Source of the DNA: Scytonema sp. UIC 10036
GTDB lineage: Bacteria > Cyanobacteriota > Cyanobacteriia > Cyanobacteriales > Nostocaceae
Direction of reading: 5' to 3'
Assembly (NCBI RefSeq): GCF_009725235.1
Contig: NZ_WJFC01000057.1
Location: 1 to 64,000, forward strand
DNA: 64,000 bases
This document shows, piece after piece, positions 18,884 to 28,120 of the stretch. The notes beneath the pieces are model-generated. The model did no database searches. It was given only the letters and a program-made list of their open reading frames with translations, and was not told the origin of the DNA. The stretch's first letter is position 1; each line of letters starts with the position of its first letter. Position numbers and translations under genes: made by a program.

Positions 18884-19071
18884 TATTGCGAAGCAGCATC
18901 TCAGCCAGAGGAACCGGAGCGATAAATGGGTAAGTTTTTTGAGAAAAGTCAGGGATTTTACACCTTACCAAAATTAATGTGACAAACTATTAGCAGTATA
19001 AGCGACCTCTAAATAAAACTCCATAAAAAATTGCCTAAATTATTTCAATGAACCTCAGTAATATTACTGAA

Positions 19072-21645
19072 CTACGACCAATTGCCAACCAAAACAAAAG
19101 CAGACCAAAAGAACGGATCGTAGAAATCAGTTTGGTGAATCAAATCTATTTGTGCTTGGCGCAATGCCTCAGCTTTAGTGATTCCGGGTTGTTTCAGTCG
19201 ATTGTAGAAGCGAGTCATAAGCATGGCAGCAGCTTTATCTTTGACAGACCATAAAGTTGCGATGGTTGAGCGAGCACCAGATTTAACAGCCAAGCCCGCA
19301 ATTCCAAGAACAGCGCGATCGTCTCCGGCTGCCGTATCACAAGCACTCAGCACCAACAACTCAATGGTGTTCGATGAATTGCTACCCCGATTTTTCAGAA
19401 TTTCTGACAAATCTTTAATGTTGACTTGTCCATCCCAAGTGACTAAGAAAGTATTTTCAAGGCGAGAGCTAAATTTTGCATGAGTTGCTAAGTGGACAAC
19501 ATCAGCGCTACTAGATTTCATCCGAGCAGCAAGGGCTTGGCTGGTAAACTCTTGGTTCAACAGCGTTGAAGACGTTACAGTCTTTGAGATGTGTTTGACT
19601 TCCACTTCCACAGCAGGCAAAGCGCTAAAGCCCGTGCGAGATTGGCTGATACCGCCCACGAGAGCTTTTATGTTGTCATGCTGGAGCGATCGCGCCGCCA
19701 TCAATTGCAATCCCGGTGAAAGTGCAACAGCATACTTTTCAATGAGATACTGTTTGCCATCATATAAGGCTGCTATGGGAATATTCCGTAATTTACCATC
19801 TAAAACAAACACTAATGTTTTAGTATCTTGAAGAACTCCATCCACTTCCATGGGACGAATCAACCAATCATATACTTGTTGGGACAAGCGATCGCGCTCT
19901 TTGGAATCTGAGACTGGGTTGAAGGCAATCAATAAATTATCTAGAGTTTGCTCAATTTCTACTTGAGATTTGTGAGTGACATAATAACGGAGTGGTTGTT
20001 TGACATGAGAGAGAATTAATGCTAAGCGATCGGGTAAAATGATAGGGTAAATGACTGTTGCTGTAGGATCGACTTGGTCGATTTGCTGGGTTTTATCCAA
20101 ACACGCTTCCCGGAGATAGTTATCGAGTTCTGCGATCTGAAGTGACTCAATCAATTCACGGGCTTGCACCAGTGCGGCTTGACTCGGTTGCCCATCTAGG
20201 AGTAAACCAACGAGTTCTCGGTAGACAGGCTCTACACTTTGGCGGAAAGAGAACTGAACATCAGGGTTGACAGCAACCAAATCTCCTCGCAATGCTTTCA
20301 GTGCCTTCACTGCCTCAGTATAAGCGCTAATCGCTTGAGATATTTCGCCTTGTTGCTTGTGTAATTGTCCTACCTGCCAAGCGGATTGAGCAATGATATC
20401 TTCAGCTTGGAGTTGACGAGCAATATTGAGGGATTGTTGAGCTAATTGCTTGGCTTCCAACCACTGCTGCGTGCGACGATAGACTTGTCCCCATTGGTAC
20501 AGCGCATAAGCTTCTGCCCGAGCATCCTGAATCTGGCGTGCAGATTGAACTGTGGCAGCCATGAGTTGCGCCCGGTCTTTGGATGGTAAAATTTGGGAAT
20601 TATTTTCGCTTCCATTAAGGATGGCAACAAAATTGATAGCGGCGTAAAGAGAGGTGTGACTGGTAGGAAGCGTTTTCAGTTGTTGTAACAGTTGAGGTGC
20701 GAGTGGGGTTGCAAGTTCAGGTTTGTCATGGTTGAGGAAAAGTTTAAACCGAGCTAGATTTGCTTGCAGGCGATCGCCTGAGTTGGTTGCTACTTGTTCG
20801 GCTTGTTCAAAATAATTCAGTGCTGCGCTAGGATTTTGTAACTCAACAGCATTTTTGCCCAAGCTGAGAAGGATAGAACTTAAGTGAGGCTTGGCTTCTA
20901 TTTTGCGAGCGATCGCTAAACTTTCCTCCAAAAACTCTTGAGTTTTGCCATCGCCAATAGTTTGCAGAGTTAAGCCAAGCGATCGCAACCCACTGACTTT
21001 GATTTCAGAATTTGGCATCGCTTTGAGCTTTTGAGCGATCGCCTCCAACTGCTGTTTAGAGCGACGGTAAAATCCCAAACTTTGTAAAGCTTGTGCTTGA
21101 TTGATCTGACTTCCCAAGCTTCCCATGGTGTCACCTGCTTGCTCATAAAATTTTTGAGCTTGTTGCCAACTTTCAAGAGCAATTTCAGCTTTGCCAGAAT
21201 GCAGTTGCAAATTGGCTTGAGTATTGAGTGCTTGCGCCCAGAGAATTGCATCAGCTGGAGGTGTAGCTGTTTGCAACAGTTTTAGACTTTGCTCCATAGA
21301 CAGACGGGCTGCTTCCCACTGATTGAGTTCCTGTTGTGCTAATGAGAGGTAACTCAAACTGAGAGCAACGTTTAGGCGATCGCCTTGGATATTATACTGC
21401 TGTGCAGCTGTTTCCCAAGCTGTCACTGCTTCTGCAAACCGTCCCAAGCGGTAGAGTTTTCTCCCTTGTTCCAACCAGTGAGTGGGTTGAGAAAACGATT
21501 GAGAAATAAATAATGGTGCATTAAAGGTAGACGTTGTTGATACTTGTAACGATGCTTTTACAGGAGCAATGGCGATCGCTAAGCATAAACTTATAACACT
21601 AAGGATGATATATAACCAACGAGATAGTTTTATTTGAAAAAGCAT
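19072..21645 (-). CDS. Secreted TPR-CHAT protein
   Basis: This 857-residue protein has a cleavable N-terminal signal (LYIILSVISLCLAIAIAPVKA), roughly ten tetratricopeptide-type helical pairs (about 50-450, e.g. ALSLSYLSLAQQELNQWEAA) and a C-terminal CHAT domain (about 560-857). The caspase-like dyad is intact: His722 in VVHLATHAKF and Cys769 in LVLSACDTA. CHAT domains are cysteine peptidases related to separase and caspases, and TPR-CHAT proteins can be activated proteases. The secretion signal places this one in the periplasm or outside. It lies between DUF928 and two secreted TPS exoproteins on the same strand. Processing of those exoproteins is a plausible but unproven job. Confidence 0.9.
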   Translation of the reverse strand: MLFQIKLSRWLYIILSVISLCLAIAIAPVKASLQVSTTSTFNAPLFISQSFSQPTHWLEQGRKLYRLGRFAEAVTAWETAAQQYNIQGDRLNVALSLSYLSLAQQELNQWEAARLSMEQSLKLLQTATPPADAILWAQALNTQANLQLHSGKAEIALESWQQAQKFYEQAGDTMGSLGSQINQAQALQSLGFYRRSKQQLEAIAQKLKAMPNSEIKVSGLRSLGLTLQTIGDGKTQEFLEESLAIARKIEAKPHLSSILLSLGKNAVELQNPSAALNYFEQAEQVATNSGDRLQANLARFKLFLNHDKPELATPLAPQLLQQLKTLPTSHTSLYAAINFVAILNGSENNSQILPSKDRAQLMAATVQSARQIQDARAEAYALYQWGQVYRRTQQWLEAKQLAQQSLNIARQLQAEDIIAQSAWQVGQLHKQQGEISQAISAYTEAVKALKALRGDLVAVNPDVQFSFRQSVEPVYRELVGLLLDGQPSQAALVQARELIESLQIAELDNYLREACLDKTQQIDQVDPTATVIYPIILPDRLALILSHVKQPLRYYVTHKSQVEIEQTLDNLLIAFNPVSDSKERDRLSQQVYDWLIRPMEVDGVLQDTKTLVFVLDGKLRNIPIAALYDGKQYLIEKYAVALSPGLQLMAARSLQHDNIKALVGGISQSRTGFSALPAVEVEVKHISKTVTSSTLLNQEFTSQALAARMKSSSADVVHLATHAKFSSRLENTFLVTWDGQVNIKDLSEILKNRGSNSSNTIELLVLSACDTAAGDDRAVLGIAGLAVKSGARSTIATLWSVKDKAAAMLMTRFYNRLKQPGITKAEALRQAQIDLIHQTDFYDPFFWSAFVLVGNWS

Positions 21646-21705
21646 ACTATTTTGGATTTTAGATTTTGGATGCGTGGATTACACTTAAATCACCTAAGGT
21701 ATTGC

Positions 21706-21776
21706 GTAGGTTGGGTTGAGGAACGAAACCCAACAATAAGGTTCAATGTTGGGTTTCGTTCCTCAACCCAACCTAC
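21706..21776. repeat. GTAGGTTGGG palindrome abutting an exoprotein stop codon
   Basis: A complete two-armed copy (GTAGGTTGGGTTGAGGAACG ... CGTTCCTCAACCCAACCTAC). Its right end directly adjoins the TAG stop codon of the exoprotein gene that ends at 21776. The paralogue at 25249 has the same arrangement. Confidence 0.8.
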
Positions 21777-24241
21777 TAGTTTGAAGCGCAGCTCGGTAAC
21801 TGTTGAGAGCGAGCTAGAAATTGTGGTGCAATTAACTCTATGTCTCCGTTAAGATTGCGATGCCAAGTTGTGGCTTCGACAAGAAGTTCTGGAGATCGGG
21901 GCGTCTGAACGACAACTTCACTCGTTTTTCGGTAAACAGACAAATCTCGCACATCATCCCAAGTGCGATCGCTTATCATTTGTTGATTGGGATTTTCTGG
22001 TATACCACCGCGTCCAGTGGCTACAAAGCGACTCCCTTGAGAACCAGCACAGCCTGTAGCAATTTGCTGAGAGGGATCGACTACATTCGCTGGTAGTTCT
22101 ACTATGGCAGTATTTGGAGCGATACCGATGGTATGAATTTGAACCGTACCGCTCACCCCAAATTGGGAACTAGCTGTGATATCATTCTCCGAAGTCAGTT
22201 GTGGACGGAACTTCAGTCCAAAAATTCCTTGTGTGGTGATTTGGATATTGCCTCCTCGACCTTTGATAGCATTAGCAATAATATCGCTATTTTTTAAACC
22301 CACAACTACGGGAGTGTTAATCGTGATATTACCACCATCCCCAGCCTCCATCGCTTCCACAGAAATTTTGCTATTCCCGCGCATGAGCAACAGTTGTTGA
22401 GCATTGAGAACTAAGTTTCCTCCGTTCCCAGATTGAGTCGCTGCGGAAATTGCGCCTCCATCACTCAGAACAATCGAATCAACGTAAATCTCAAAATTAC
22501 CTGCATTACCCGTACCGTCATTTTTTACCCCGACTTCAGCTCGATCCGTAACGCGCAATTGAGGTGTCATCAGAACTACCCCTCCCGCATTACCATCGGG
22601 AAATTCAGGTAGCTGATAAGTTGCGCGGGTAACAGGATCGAGGCGTAGTGCATTCGAGCCAATGCTGCTGAGAAAGCTATGCGGTGACGTCCCTTTTACA
22701 TCAATAAAGTCTGAGGCTACGATTTGAACATTGCCAGCATTTCCTGTTGCGCCAGTGGAAGAAGAAACTAAACCCCCATCTCTCACGATTAATCGTGCCG
22801 TTGAAATCTTCAAATTACCAGCATTGCCATCTCCTATTGTTGATGACGCCACAATGCTAGGGAGAAATGTGATGTTATTCATTCCAGAAACATCTATCAA
22901 GTCTGAGACGTCAATCTGGACATCGCCACCATCGCCAGTTCTAGAAGTCGTTGAGCCAATACTAGCGCCGTTAGCAACTATAAGTTTTTGGGTTGAAAGA
23001 GTCACATTTCCTCCTTTTCCAGAACCAGTTGAGTTTGTCAGAATTAATGTACCTGCTGCAGGATTGACAGGATTAAATCCACTTGCTGAGATAGATTCGG
23101 AAGCACTCACTACAATATTCCCACCCTGTCCCGAACTAAAGTTTTGAGTCGCGATCTGTGCTCCATCCCGCATCAAGATTTGTCTGGTAAAAATAGTAAT
23201 ATCTCCACCGTGTCCCGATCCAATGGAAATGCTTTTCAATTCGCTACGTTGAGTTCCCAATGGGTTTGTTCCTTGCAGGCTGAACAGCCCAGTGGCATGA
23301 ATCGCAATCCGATCCGATGAAAGTGTACCTTGATTGTGAGTCGTCACACCCGAACCTTCCAAAAAGCTAATATTTCTACCCTGCAGATGAATGATACTAC
23401 TTCCAAATCCAGAGCCAGATATTTGTGCTTCCTGAGTCAAGTGGATATTGCTGAGTTCCTCTGCGACATTGGAATAATCAAATGCCCACCCTTGAAATGC
23501 TTCCCTCAGTCCAATTTGTCCCGATCGCACGCTCCCAAGTTCAATGGAGCCATCTACAGTTTTTAAAATGCCACCTGCCAAATCAAGTCCATTTCCTACC
23601 AAAGCAAGTGTCTTTCCAGGCATCACCTGCATACCTGGTGAATTTTTCGCGATAGAATTGCTCGAATTTTGGACTGCGATCGCACCTGAGCTTTGACCAA
23701 ACTGCAAGCCGACTGGTACACTGAGAGTAAGCAGGGGAGGTACCATGGTGTCGCTAGCCTTCAACTCCACTCCATCAGCAAACTTAATGCCAGTTGCAGT
23801 TGTACCGATAAATGAGCCTCCAATATTCAGGCTAGCATTTGGGCCAAAAATAATACCCCTCGGATTCATCAGAAACAGACTGACAGGATGATGACTGTTG
23901 AGCGTCTGAATTATGCCATCAATGTTAGAAACACTGCTCCCGGTGACTCGGCTCAAGATGGTAGAGATGTTAGGCATGTTAGCTAAATCAAAAGTTGCTG
24001 AACCACTTGTGGGAACAGAAAATTGACTAAAGCTGTGAAACAGGTTACTACCTGCGACACTGCCGTTAGTGATGATGAAGTTATTGCCACTTTGGGAAAC
24101 ACTGGTGTTGAGCGTACCATCAGGAGTGACTTGAGCGTTAGCACAGCCGATGTCAAGGAGCGCTATCCCCAATGGTAATAACACTACACTTGTTATCATT
24201 CTCTTGAGCAAACCTAACCAAACAGAGGTGGCTTTCATCAC
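21776..24241 (-). CDS. Filamentous haemagglutinin-type TPS exoprotein, copy 1
   Basis: An 821-residue secreted protein with an N-terminal signal (ITSVVLLPLGIALLDIGCANAQ) and a TPS domain (about 40-170; NLFHSFSQFSVPTSGSATFD, then SLFLMNPRGIIFGPNASLNI, the usual NPxGIxFG signature). A long beta-helix of glycine-rich strands follows (GNAGNLKIS, GRGGNIQITTQGIFGLKFRP). Such proteins cross the outer membrane through an FhaC/TpsB pore, and no tpsB is seen here. It is the same length as copy 2 (25249-27714), most alike at both ends and diverged in the middle. The stop codon abuts a GTAGGTTGGG palindrome. Adhesion or a structural sheath role is inferred only. Confidence 0.9.
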   Translation of the reverse strand: MMKATSVWLGLLKRMITSVVLLPLGIALLDIGCANAQVTPDGTLNTSVSQSGNNFIITNGSVAGSNLFHSFSQFSVPTSGSATFDLANMPNISTILSRVTGSSVSNIDGIIQTLNSHHPVSLFLMNPRGIIFGPNASLNIGGSFIGTTATGIKFADGVELKASDTMVPPLLTLSVPVGLQFGQSSGAIAVQNSSNSIAKNSPGMQVMPGKTLALVGNGLDLAGGILKTVDGSIELGSVRSGQIGLREAFQGWAFDYSNVAEELSNIHLTQEAQISGSGFGSSIIHLQGRNISFLEGSGVTTHNQGTLSSDRIAIHATGLFSLQGTNPLGTQRSELKSISIGSGHGGDITIFTRQILMRDGAQIATQNFSSGQGGNIVVSASESISASGFNPVNPAAGTLILTNSTGSGKGGNVTLSTQKLIVANGASIGSTTSRTGDGGDVQIDVSDLIDVSGMNNITFLPSIVASSTIGDGNAGNLKISTARLIVRDGGLVSSSTGATGNAGNVQIVASDFIDVKGTSPHSFLSSIGSNALRLDPVTRATYQLPEFPDGNAGGVVLMTPQLRVTDRAEVGVKNDGTGNAGNFEIYVDSIVLSDGGAISAATQSGNGGNLVLNAQQLLLMRGNSKISVEAMEAGDGGNITINTPVVVGLKNSDIIANAIKGRGGNIQITTQGIFGLKFRPQLTSENDITASSQFGVSGTVQIHTIGIAPNTAIVELPANVVDPSQQIATGCAGSQGSRFVATGRGGIPENPNQQMISDRTWDDVRDLSVYRKTSEVVVQTPRSPELLVEATTWHRNLNGDIELIAPQFLARSQQLPSCASN

Positions 24242-24420
24242 TCAGTTTCTATCCATATCTGTATATTGTTAGGGTTCCCTAAATAGAATGGCGTTTAACA
24301 CTTGAGAGCGTTAATTTGAAAAAACTGCCCGTTCGATTCCGAATCAATAACCAAACTGAGGACAATGTTTCCACAGTACAACCCCCTGCGGAAACGCTAG
24401 AATTGAGTCGTATAGATATG
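24242..24420 (-). promoter_or_regulatory. Upstream region conserved between the two exoprotein genes
   Basis: From the start codon outward, blocks such as TTAGGGTTCCC, ATAGAATGGC, TTTAACA and CAAACTGAGGAC are shared in the same order with 27715-27870, upstream of the second copy. This indicates duplicated leader and promoter DNA and probably shared control. No recognised operator was identified. Confidence 0.5.
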
Positions 24421-24448
24421 GTTTATGGCTAATAAATAATTAAAGTTT

Positions 24449-25045
24449 ATGCCGTATAATCAATTTGACCTTCCAACATTGGTGGCTGATTTTAACTTAG
24501 AAATAGTAGAAAATACCAGCTTATTCCCTAGTATCCAACCTGCTAAACCTAGCGATTTACTAATGACAATATTAGAGGAAAATATCCCTTTAGCTACAGC
24601 TATTAATACTGAAAAAGCAAGGGGAGAGTTAATTATATTTCCTATTTTGCTAGAAGTCAAACGCAAATTAGATTTTCAAATATCTATATTTTCTGGTAAA
24701 GAATTTAATGTCGATGCAGAACGAGGTTTAAATGGTAATCCCGATTTTTTGATTAGTCGCAACCGCGAGCAGTTTTTTATTACTGCTCCAGTTATTACGC
24801 TAGTAGAAGCAAAGAATCAGGATATTAATAGTGGCTTAGGTCAGTGTGGTGCGGAAATGATAGCAGCACAGATATATAATGCTAATAAGAAAAATCATAT
24901 CAATTCAATTTTTGGCTGCGTGACAACTGGTGTACTCTGGAGATTTTTACGTTTAGACAATAAAACTTTATACATTAATAAAGTAGAAATTCCACTTGAA
25001 CCTATAGAACGGCTATTGGGAATTTTTTTACAAATTATTCAATAA
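24449..25045 (+). CDS. Putative PD-(D/E)XK nuclease-fold protein
   Basis: This 198-residue protein of a type often seen in cyanobacteria has no confirmed function. A possible restriction-endonuclease-like core is visible: LEVKRKLDFQISIFSG, then GNPDFLISRNRE and LVEAKNQDINSGLGQCGAEMIA. The aspartate of NPDFLI, the glutamate and lysine of VEAK and the following Q fit a D...ExK plus Gln nuclease motif. There is no signal or membrane helix. It lies on the opposite strand between the two exoprotein paralogues, so it was either inserted or kept during their duplication. Base composition is more AT-rich than the flanking genes, which suggests separate acquisition. Confidence 0.6.
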   Translation: MPYNQFDLPTLVADFNLEIVENTSLFPSIQPAKPSDLLMTILEENIPLATAINTEKARGELIIFPILLEVKRKLDFQISIFSGKEFNVDAERGLNGNPDFLISRNREQFFITAPVITLVEAKNQDINSGLGQCGAEMIAAQIYNANKKNHINSIFGCVTTGVLWRFLRLDNKTLYINKVEIPLEPIERLLGIFLQIIQ

Positions 25046-25191
25046 TTTTTACAGCAAATTTCAACTTAGTGAGGTACGAAAATTACCCCCCTCTGTCCCC
25101 TCTTACGAAGGGGGGATGAAAGGGGGGTGTATCTCATGAGACTGAGAAAGGCTATACATATGCGATCGCACAGGGCAGGAAATAAGGCTTC

Positions 25192-25249
25192 AATACTGCA
25201 AGGGCTGAGAAGATTGGTTTGTTGGGTTTCGTTCCTCAACCCAACCTAC
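25192..25249. repeat. GTAGGTTGGG palindrome, partial, with left flank
   Basis: CAATACTGCAAGGGCTGAGA is followed by a single-arm version (GTTGGGTTTCGTTCC ... CCCAACCTAC). It abuts the stop codon of the second exoprotein, as at 21776. Confidence 0.7.
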
Positions 25250-27714
25250 TAGTTTGAAGCACAGCTCGGTAACTGTTGAGAGCGAGCTAGAAATTGCGGT
25301 GCAATTAACTCTATGTCTCCGTTAGGATTGCGATGCCAAGTTGTGGCTTCGACAAGAAGTTCTGAAGATAGGGGCGTTTGAACGACAACTTCACTCGTTT
25401 TTCGGTAAGCAGACAAATCTCGCACATCATCCCAAGCGCGATCGCTTATCACTTGTTGATTGGGATTTTCTGGTATACCACCGCGTCCAGTTGCCACAAA
25501 GCGACTCCCTTGAGAACCCGCGCAACCTGTGGCAATTTGCTGAGATGGATCGATAGCATTTGCTGGCAATTCTACTAAACCAATGTTGGGATCGACACGG
25601 ATGTTGTTGATTTGAACTGTACCACCGATCCCAAATTCGGAACTAGCAGTGATGTCATTTTCCGAAGTCAGTTGAGGACGGAACTTTAGCCCCAGTAATC
25701 CTTGAGTGGTGACTTGAATGTTGCCACCACGTCCACGTACAGCATTGGCAACAATATCACTATTTTCTTTAGGAACTGCCACAATAAAAGGAGCATTGAG
25801 CGTAATATTGCCTCCGTTACCTCCTTCCCTTGCTTCTGCTGAAAGTTTGCTGTTACCACCCATGAGTAAAGTTTTTTGAACATTGAGAAGTAGATTTCCG
25901 CCATTGCCGAATTGCGTAGCAGCAGTAATCGTACCTTGATTTGTCAAAATGACCCGATCTGCATTAATCTCAAGATTGCCCGCATCGCCCATACCATCAT
26001 TTCTAACTGCTACATTTCCTCGATCTGAAACTCGCAATTCCGGTGTTGTCAGTATAACTCTACCCGCATTTCCACTGAGGGGGGTTGTGATATTCAACAA
26101 AGCCCGAGTCTTTGAATTCAAAACCAGTCCATAAGCCCCAAGGCTACTTGTCACGTTGCCACTTGGTGCTACACCGCGTACCTCAATCCAGTCTGAAGCG
26201 ATGACTTTCAAGTTACCAGCGTTCCCCGCACCAAGAGTCAAAGAGCCAAAAGTACCGCCATTGTCCACAGTCAATTTTGCAGTTGTGACGATCGCGTTAC
26301 CAGCATTGCCAGTACCCAACGTTGATGAGCCTACACTACTGAGTATAGATGTCACGATATTGTTCCCAACAACGTCAATTGAATCGGAAACATTAAGGTA
26401 AAGATTGCCACCGTTTCCCGATCCATATGTATATGTTTGAATACTAGCACTGTTGGTCACGCTCAGTTTTTGAGTTAGTAGATGAATATCTCCAGTTTTA
26501 CCGGAACCCAAAGAGCTTGACGAAATTGTTGAAGAACCAAAAGAGTCTGAAGAAAACCCATTGTTGTGGATAAACTCAGATGCACGGATAAAAATATCAC
26601 CGCTAGTACCTGATTTTAAAGTACTACTAGTAATTTGTCCGCCATTTTGAAGTTGTAGTTGTCGGGTAAAGACAGATATGTCTGCTCCTTTACCCGTATT
26701 CAAAGTTATACTTGTTAAATAGCTTGTGTCGGCAATTGTCAAAGATTCCGTTGCATTGACCTGAATCCGATCCTGTGGTAAAGAACCTAGGTTTTGAGTC
26801 CCCACAAATGAGTTACCCAAGATAGCAATATTTTTAGCCTGTAGTTGAATTTTACTGCTGCCGAAACCAGTACCATCTAGCAGCGATCGCTGAGTCAATC
26901 GGATGTCGTTCAAGTTTTCTACATTAGTATAATCAAATGCCCAACCCTGTGTAGTTTGGTTCAAACCAACACTTCCTGACTCAACACTACCGAGTTCAAT
27001 AGACCCGTTGGTAGCACCGAGAACACCACCAGAAAAGTCAATTTTATTACCCACCAATGCCAGTGTTTTCCCTGAATTTACCCTTAATCCAATCGGATTT
27101 TGCGCTGGATCGTAGGCGAGAACAAAACTACCAACTCTCAGACGATGACCTGAATTTTGCACTGCAATCGGTCCTGAATCTCGTCCAAATTGTAACCCAA
27201 CAGGGACGCTAACCGTCAACAAAGGAGCAGCTGAGGGATTAACAGCACTAAACTGTGTACGATCGGCAAACTTAATGCTATTAGCAGTTGTTCCTACAAA
27301 AGAACCACCAATATTTAATTGAGCATTGGGACCAAAAAAGATACCAGATGGATTCAGCAAGAACAGATTGGTAGCACCATTTACCCGAATTAATCCATCA
27401 ATATTAGAAGCATAACCCCCTGTAACACGACCGAAAATGTTCTGTACATCACTGGTATTGTCAAAAATTGCAGTTCCTCCTGTAGGAACTGAAAACTGAG
27501 CGAAACTATGGAATAAATTATTCCCTACCCTGTTGCCATTGGTGATGGTGAAATGATTGCCACTTTGAGAGACACTGGTGTTGAGAGTGCCATCAGCACT
27601 CACTTGGGCGTTGGCACAACCCATGTTCAGGAGTGTTATCCATAATGGTAACAACATTCCACCCGTCAAAATTCCATTGATTACACCTAACCAACCAGAG
27701 GTAGCTTTCATCAC
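25249..27714 (-). CDS. Filamentous haemagglutinin-type TPS exoprotein, copy 2
   Basis: This 821-residue paralogue of the gene at 21776-24241 has the same signal and TPS-domain layout (GCANAQVSADGTLNTSVSQ; NLFHSFAQFSVPTGGTAIFD; FLLNPSGIFFGPNAQLNIGG). The last ~130 residues are nearly identical to copy 1 (TGCAGSQGSRFVATGRGG; LLVEATTWHRNPNGDIELIA), while the central beta-helix repeats have diverged. It should be exported by Sec and then a TpsB pore encoded elsewhere. The leader is similar to that of copy 1. Recombination between the near-identical 3' ends could exchange or delete a copy. Confidence 0.9.
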   Translation of the reverse strand: MMKATSGWLGVINGILTGGMLLPLWITLLNMGCANAQVSADGTLNTSVSQSGNHFTITNGNRVGNNLFHSFAQFSVPTGGTAIFDNTSDVQNIFGRVTGGYASNIDGLIRVNGATNLFLLNPSGIFFGPNAQLNIGGSFVGTTANSIKFADRTQFSAVNPSAAPLLTVSVPVGLQFGRDSGPIAVQNSGHRLRVGSFVLAYDPAQNPIGLRVNSGKTLALVGNKIDFSGGVLGATNGSIELGSVESGSVGLNQTTQGWAFDYTNVENLNDIRLTQRSLLDGTGFGSSKIQLQAKNIAILGNSFVGTQNLGSLPQDRIQVNATESLTIADTSYLTSITLNTGKGADISVFTRQLQLQNGGQITSSTLKSGTSGDIFIRASEFIHNNGFSSDSFGSSTISSSSLGSGKTGDIHLLTQKLSVTNSASIQTYTYGSGNGGNLYLNVSDSIDVVGNNIVTSILSSVGSSTLGTGNAGNAIVTTAKLTVDNGGTFGSLTLGAGNAGNLKVIASDWIEVRGVAPSGNVTSSLGAYGLVLNSKTRALLNITTPLSGNAGRVILTTPELRVSDRGNVAVRNDGMGDAGNLEINADRVILTNQGTITAATQFGNGGNLLLNVQKTLLMGGNSKLSAEAREGGNGGNITLNAPFIVAVPKENSDIVANAVRGRGGNIQVTTQGLLGLKFRPQLTSENDITASSEFGIGGTVQINNIRVDPNIGLVELPANAIDPSQQIATGCAGSQGSRFVATGRGGIPENPNQQVISDRAWDDVRDLSAYRKTSEVVVQTPLSSELLVEATTWHRNPNGDIELIAPQFLARSQQLPSCASN

Positions 27715-28120
27715 TGAGTTTCCAATTGTACCTACTAGAGTTAGGGTTCCCCAGATAGAATGGCTTTTAACAATTTCAGCGTTTATTTGAAAAACTGCTC
27801 CTTCGCCTCCGAATCAATGACTAAACTGAGGACGCTTCTTCTACAGTACAAACTTCTGTAGAAACGTCACGGGGAAGATGTCAAGTCATTTCTTCTAGCA
27901 TTGAAGGCTGGGATGATTTCTCAGTGAGCAATTTGAGCTGCTTCTAGTCTATAGGACTCCTATTTAATTTTTGAAATACACGTAGGTAGGGCTAAAGCCC
28001 ACCAGTAGTATTATGTGTGCAGCATAGCCCTACCTACAGTACTGAGATTTTTTCACAAATCACATAGGATTGCTATAGCAATAGGATAAACTTGTAAAGG
28101 AATATTAAGGCTTTATTTCC
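27715..28120. other. Spacer with conserved leader and a TAGGTAGGGC palindrome
   Basis: The left half is the duplicated exoprotein leader (TTAGGGTTCCC, ACTAAACTGAGGAC). At about 27983-28042 the arms GTAGGTAGGGCT and AGCCCTACCTAC form a separate palindromic repeat. No gene is seen. Confidence 0.6.

Noticed and set aside
18786..18971. 62-codon N-terminal extension of the DUF928 protein
   Set aside because: It is encoded by a palindromic repeat, has no ribosome site, and would bury the signal peptide.
17994..18971. GAPRQATGGASR repeats as a secreted repeat protein or adhesin
   Set aside because: Only two copies in a linker before an ordinary DUF928 core; most likely a local duplication.
24300..24360. 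TTCGATTCC-like sequence suggesting a tRNA T-arm
   Set aside because: No acceptor stem or anticodon arm can be folded around it; the block is conserved leader DNA of the exoprotein genes.
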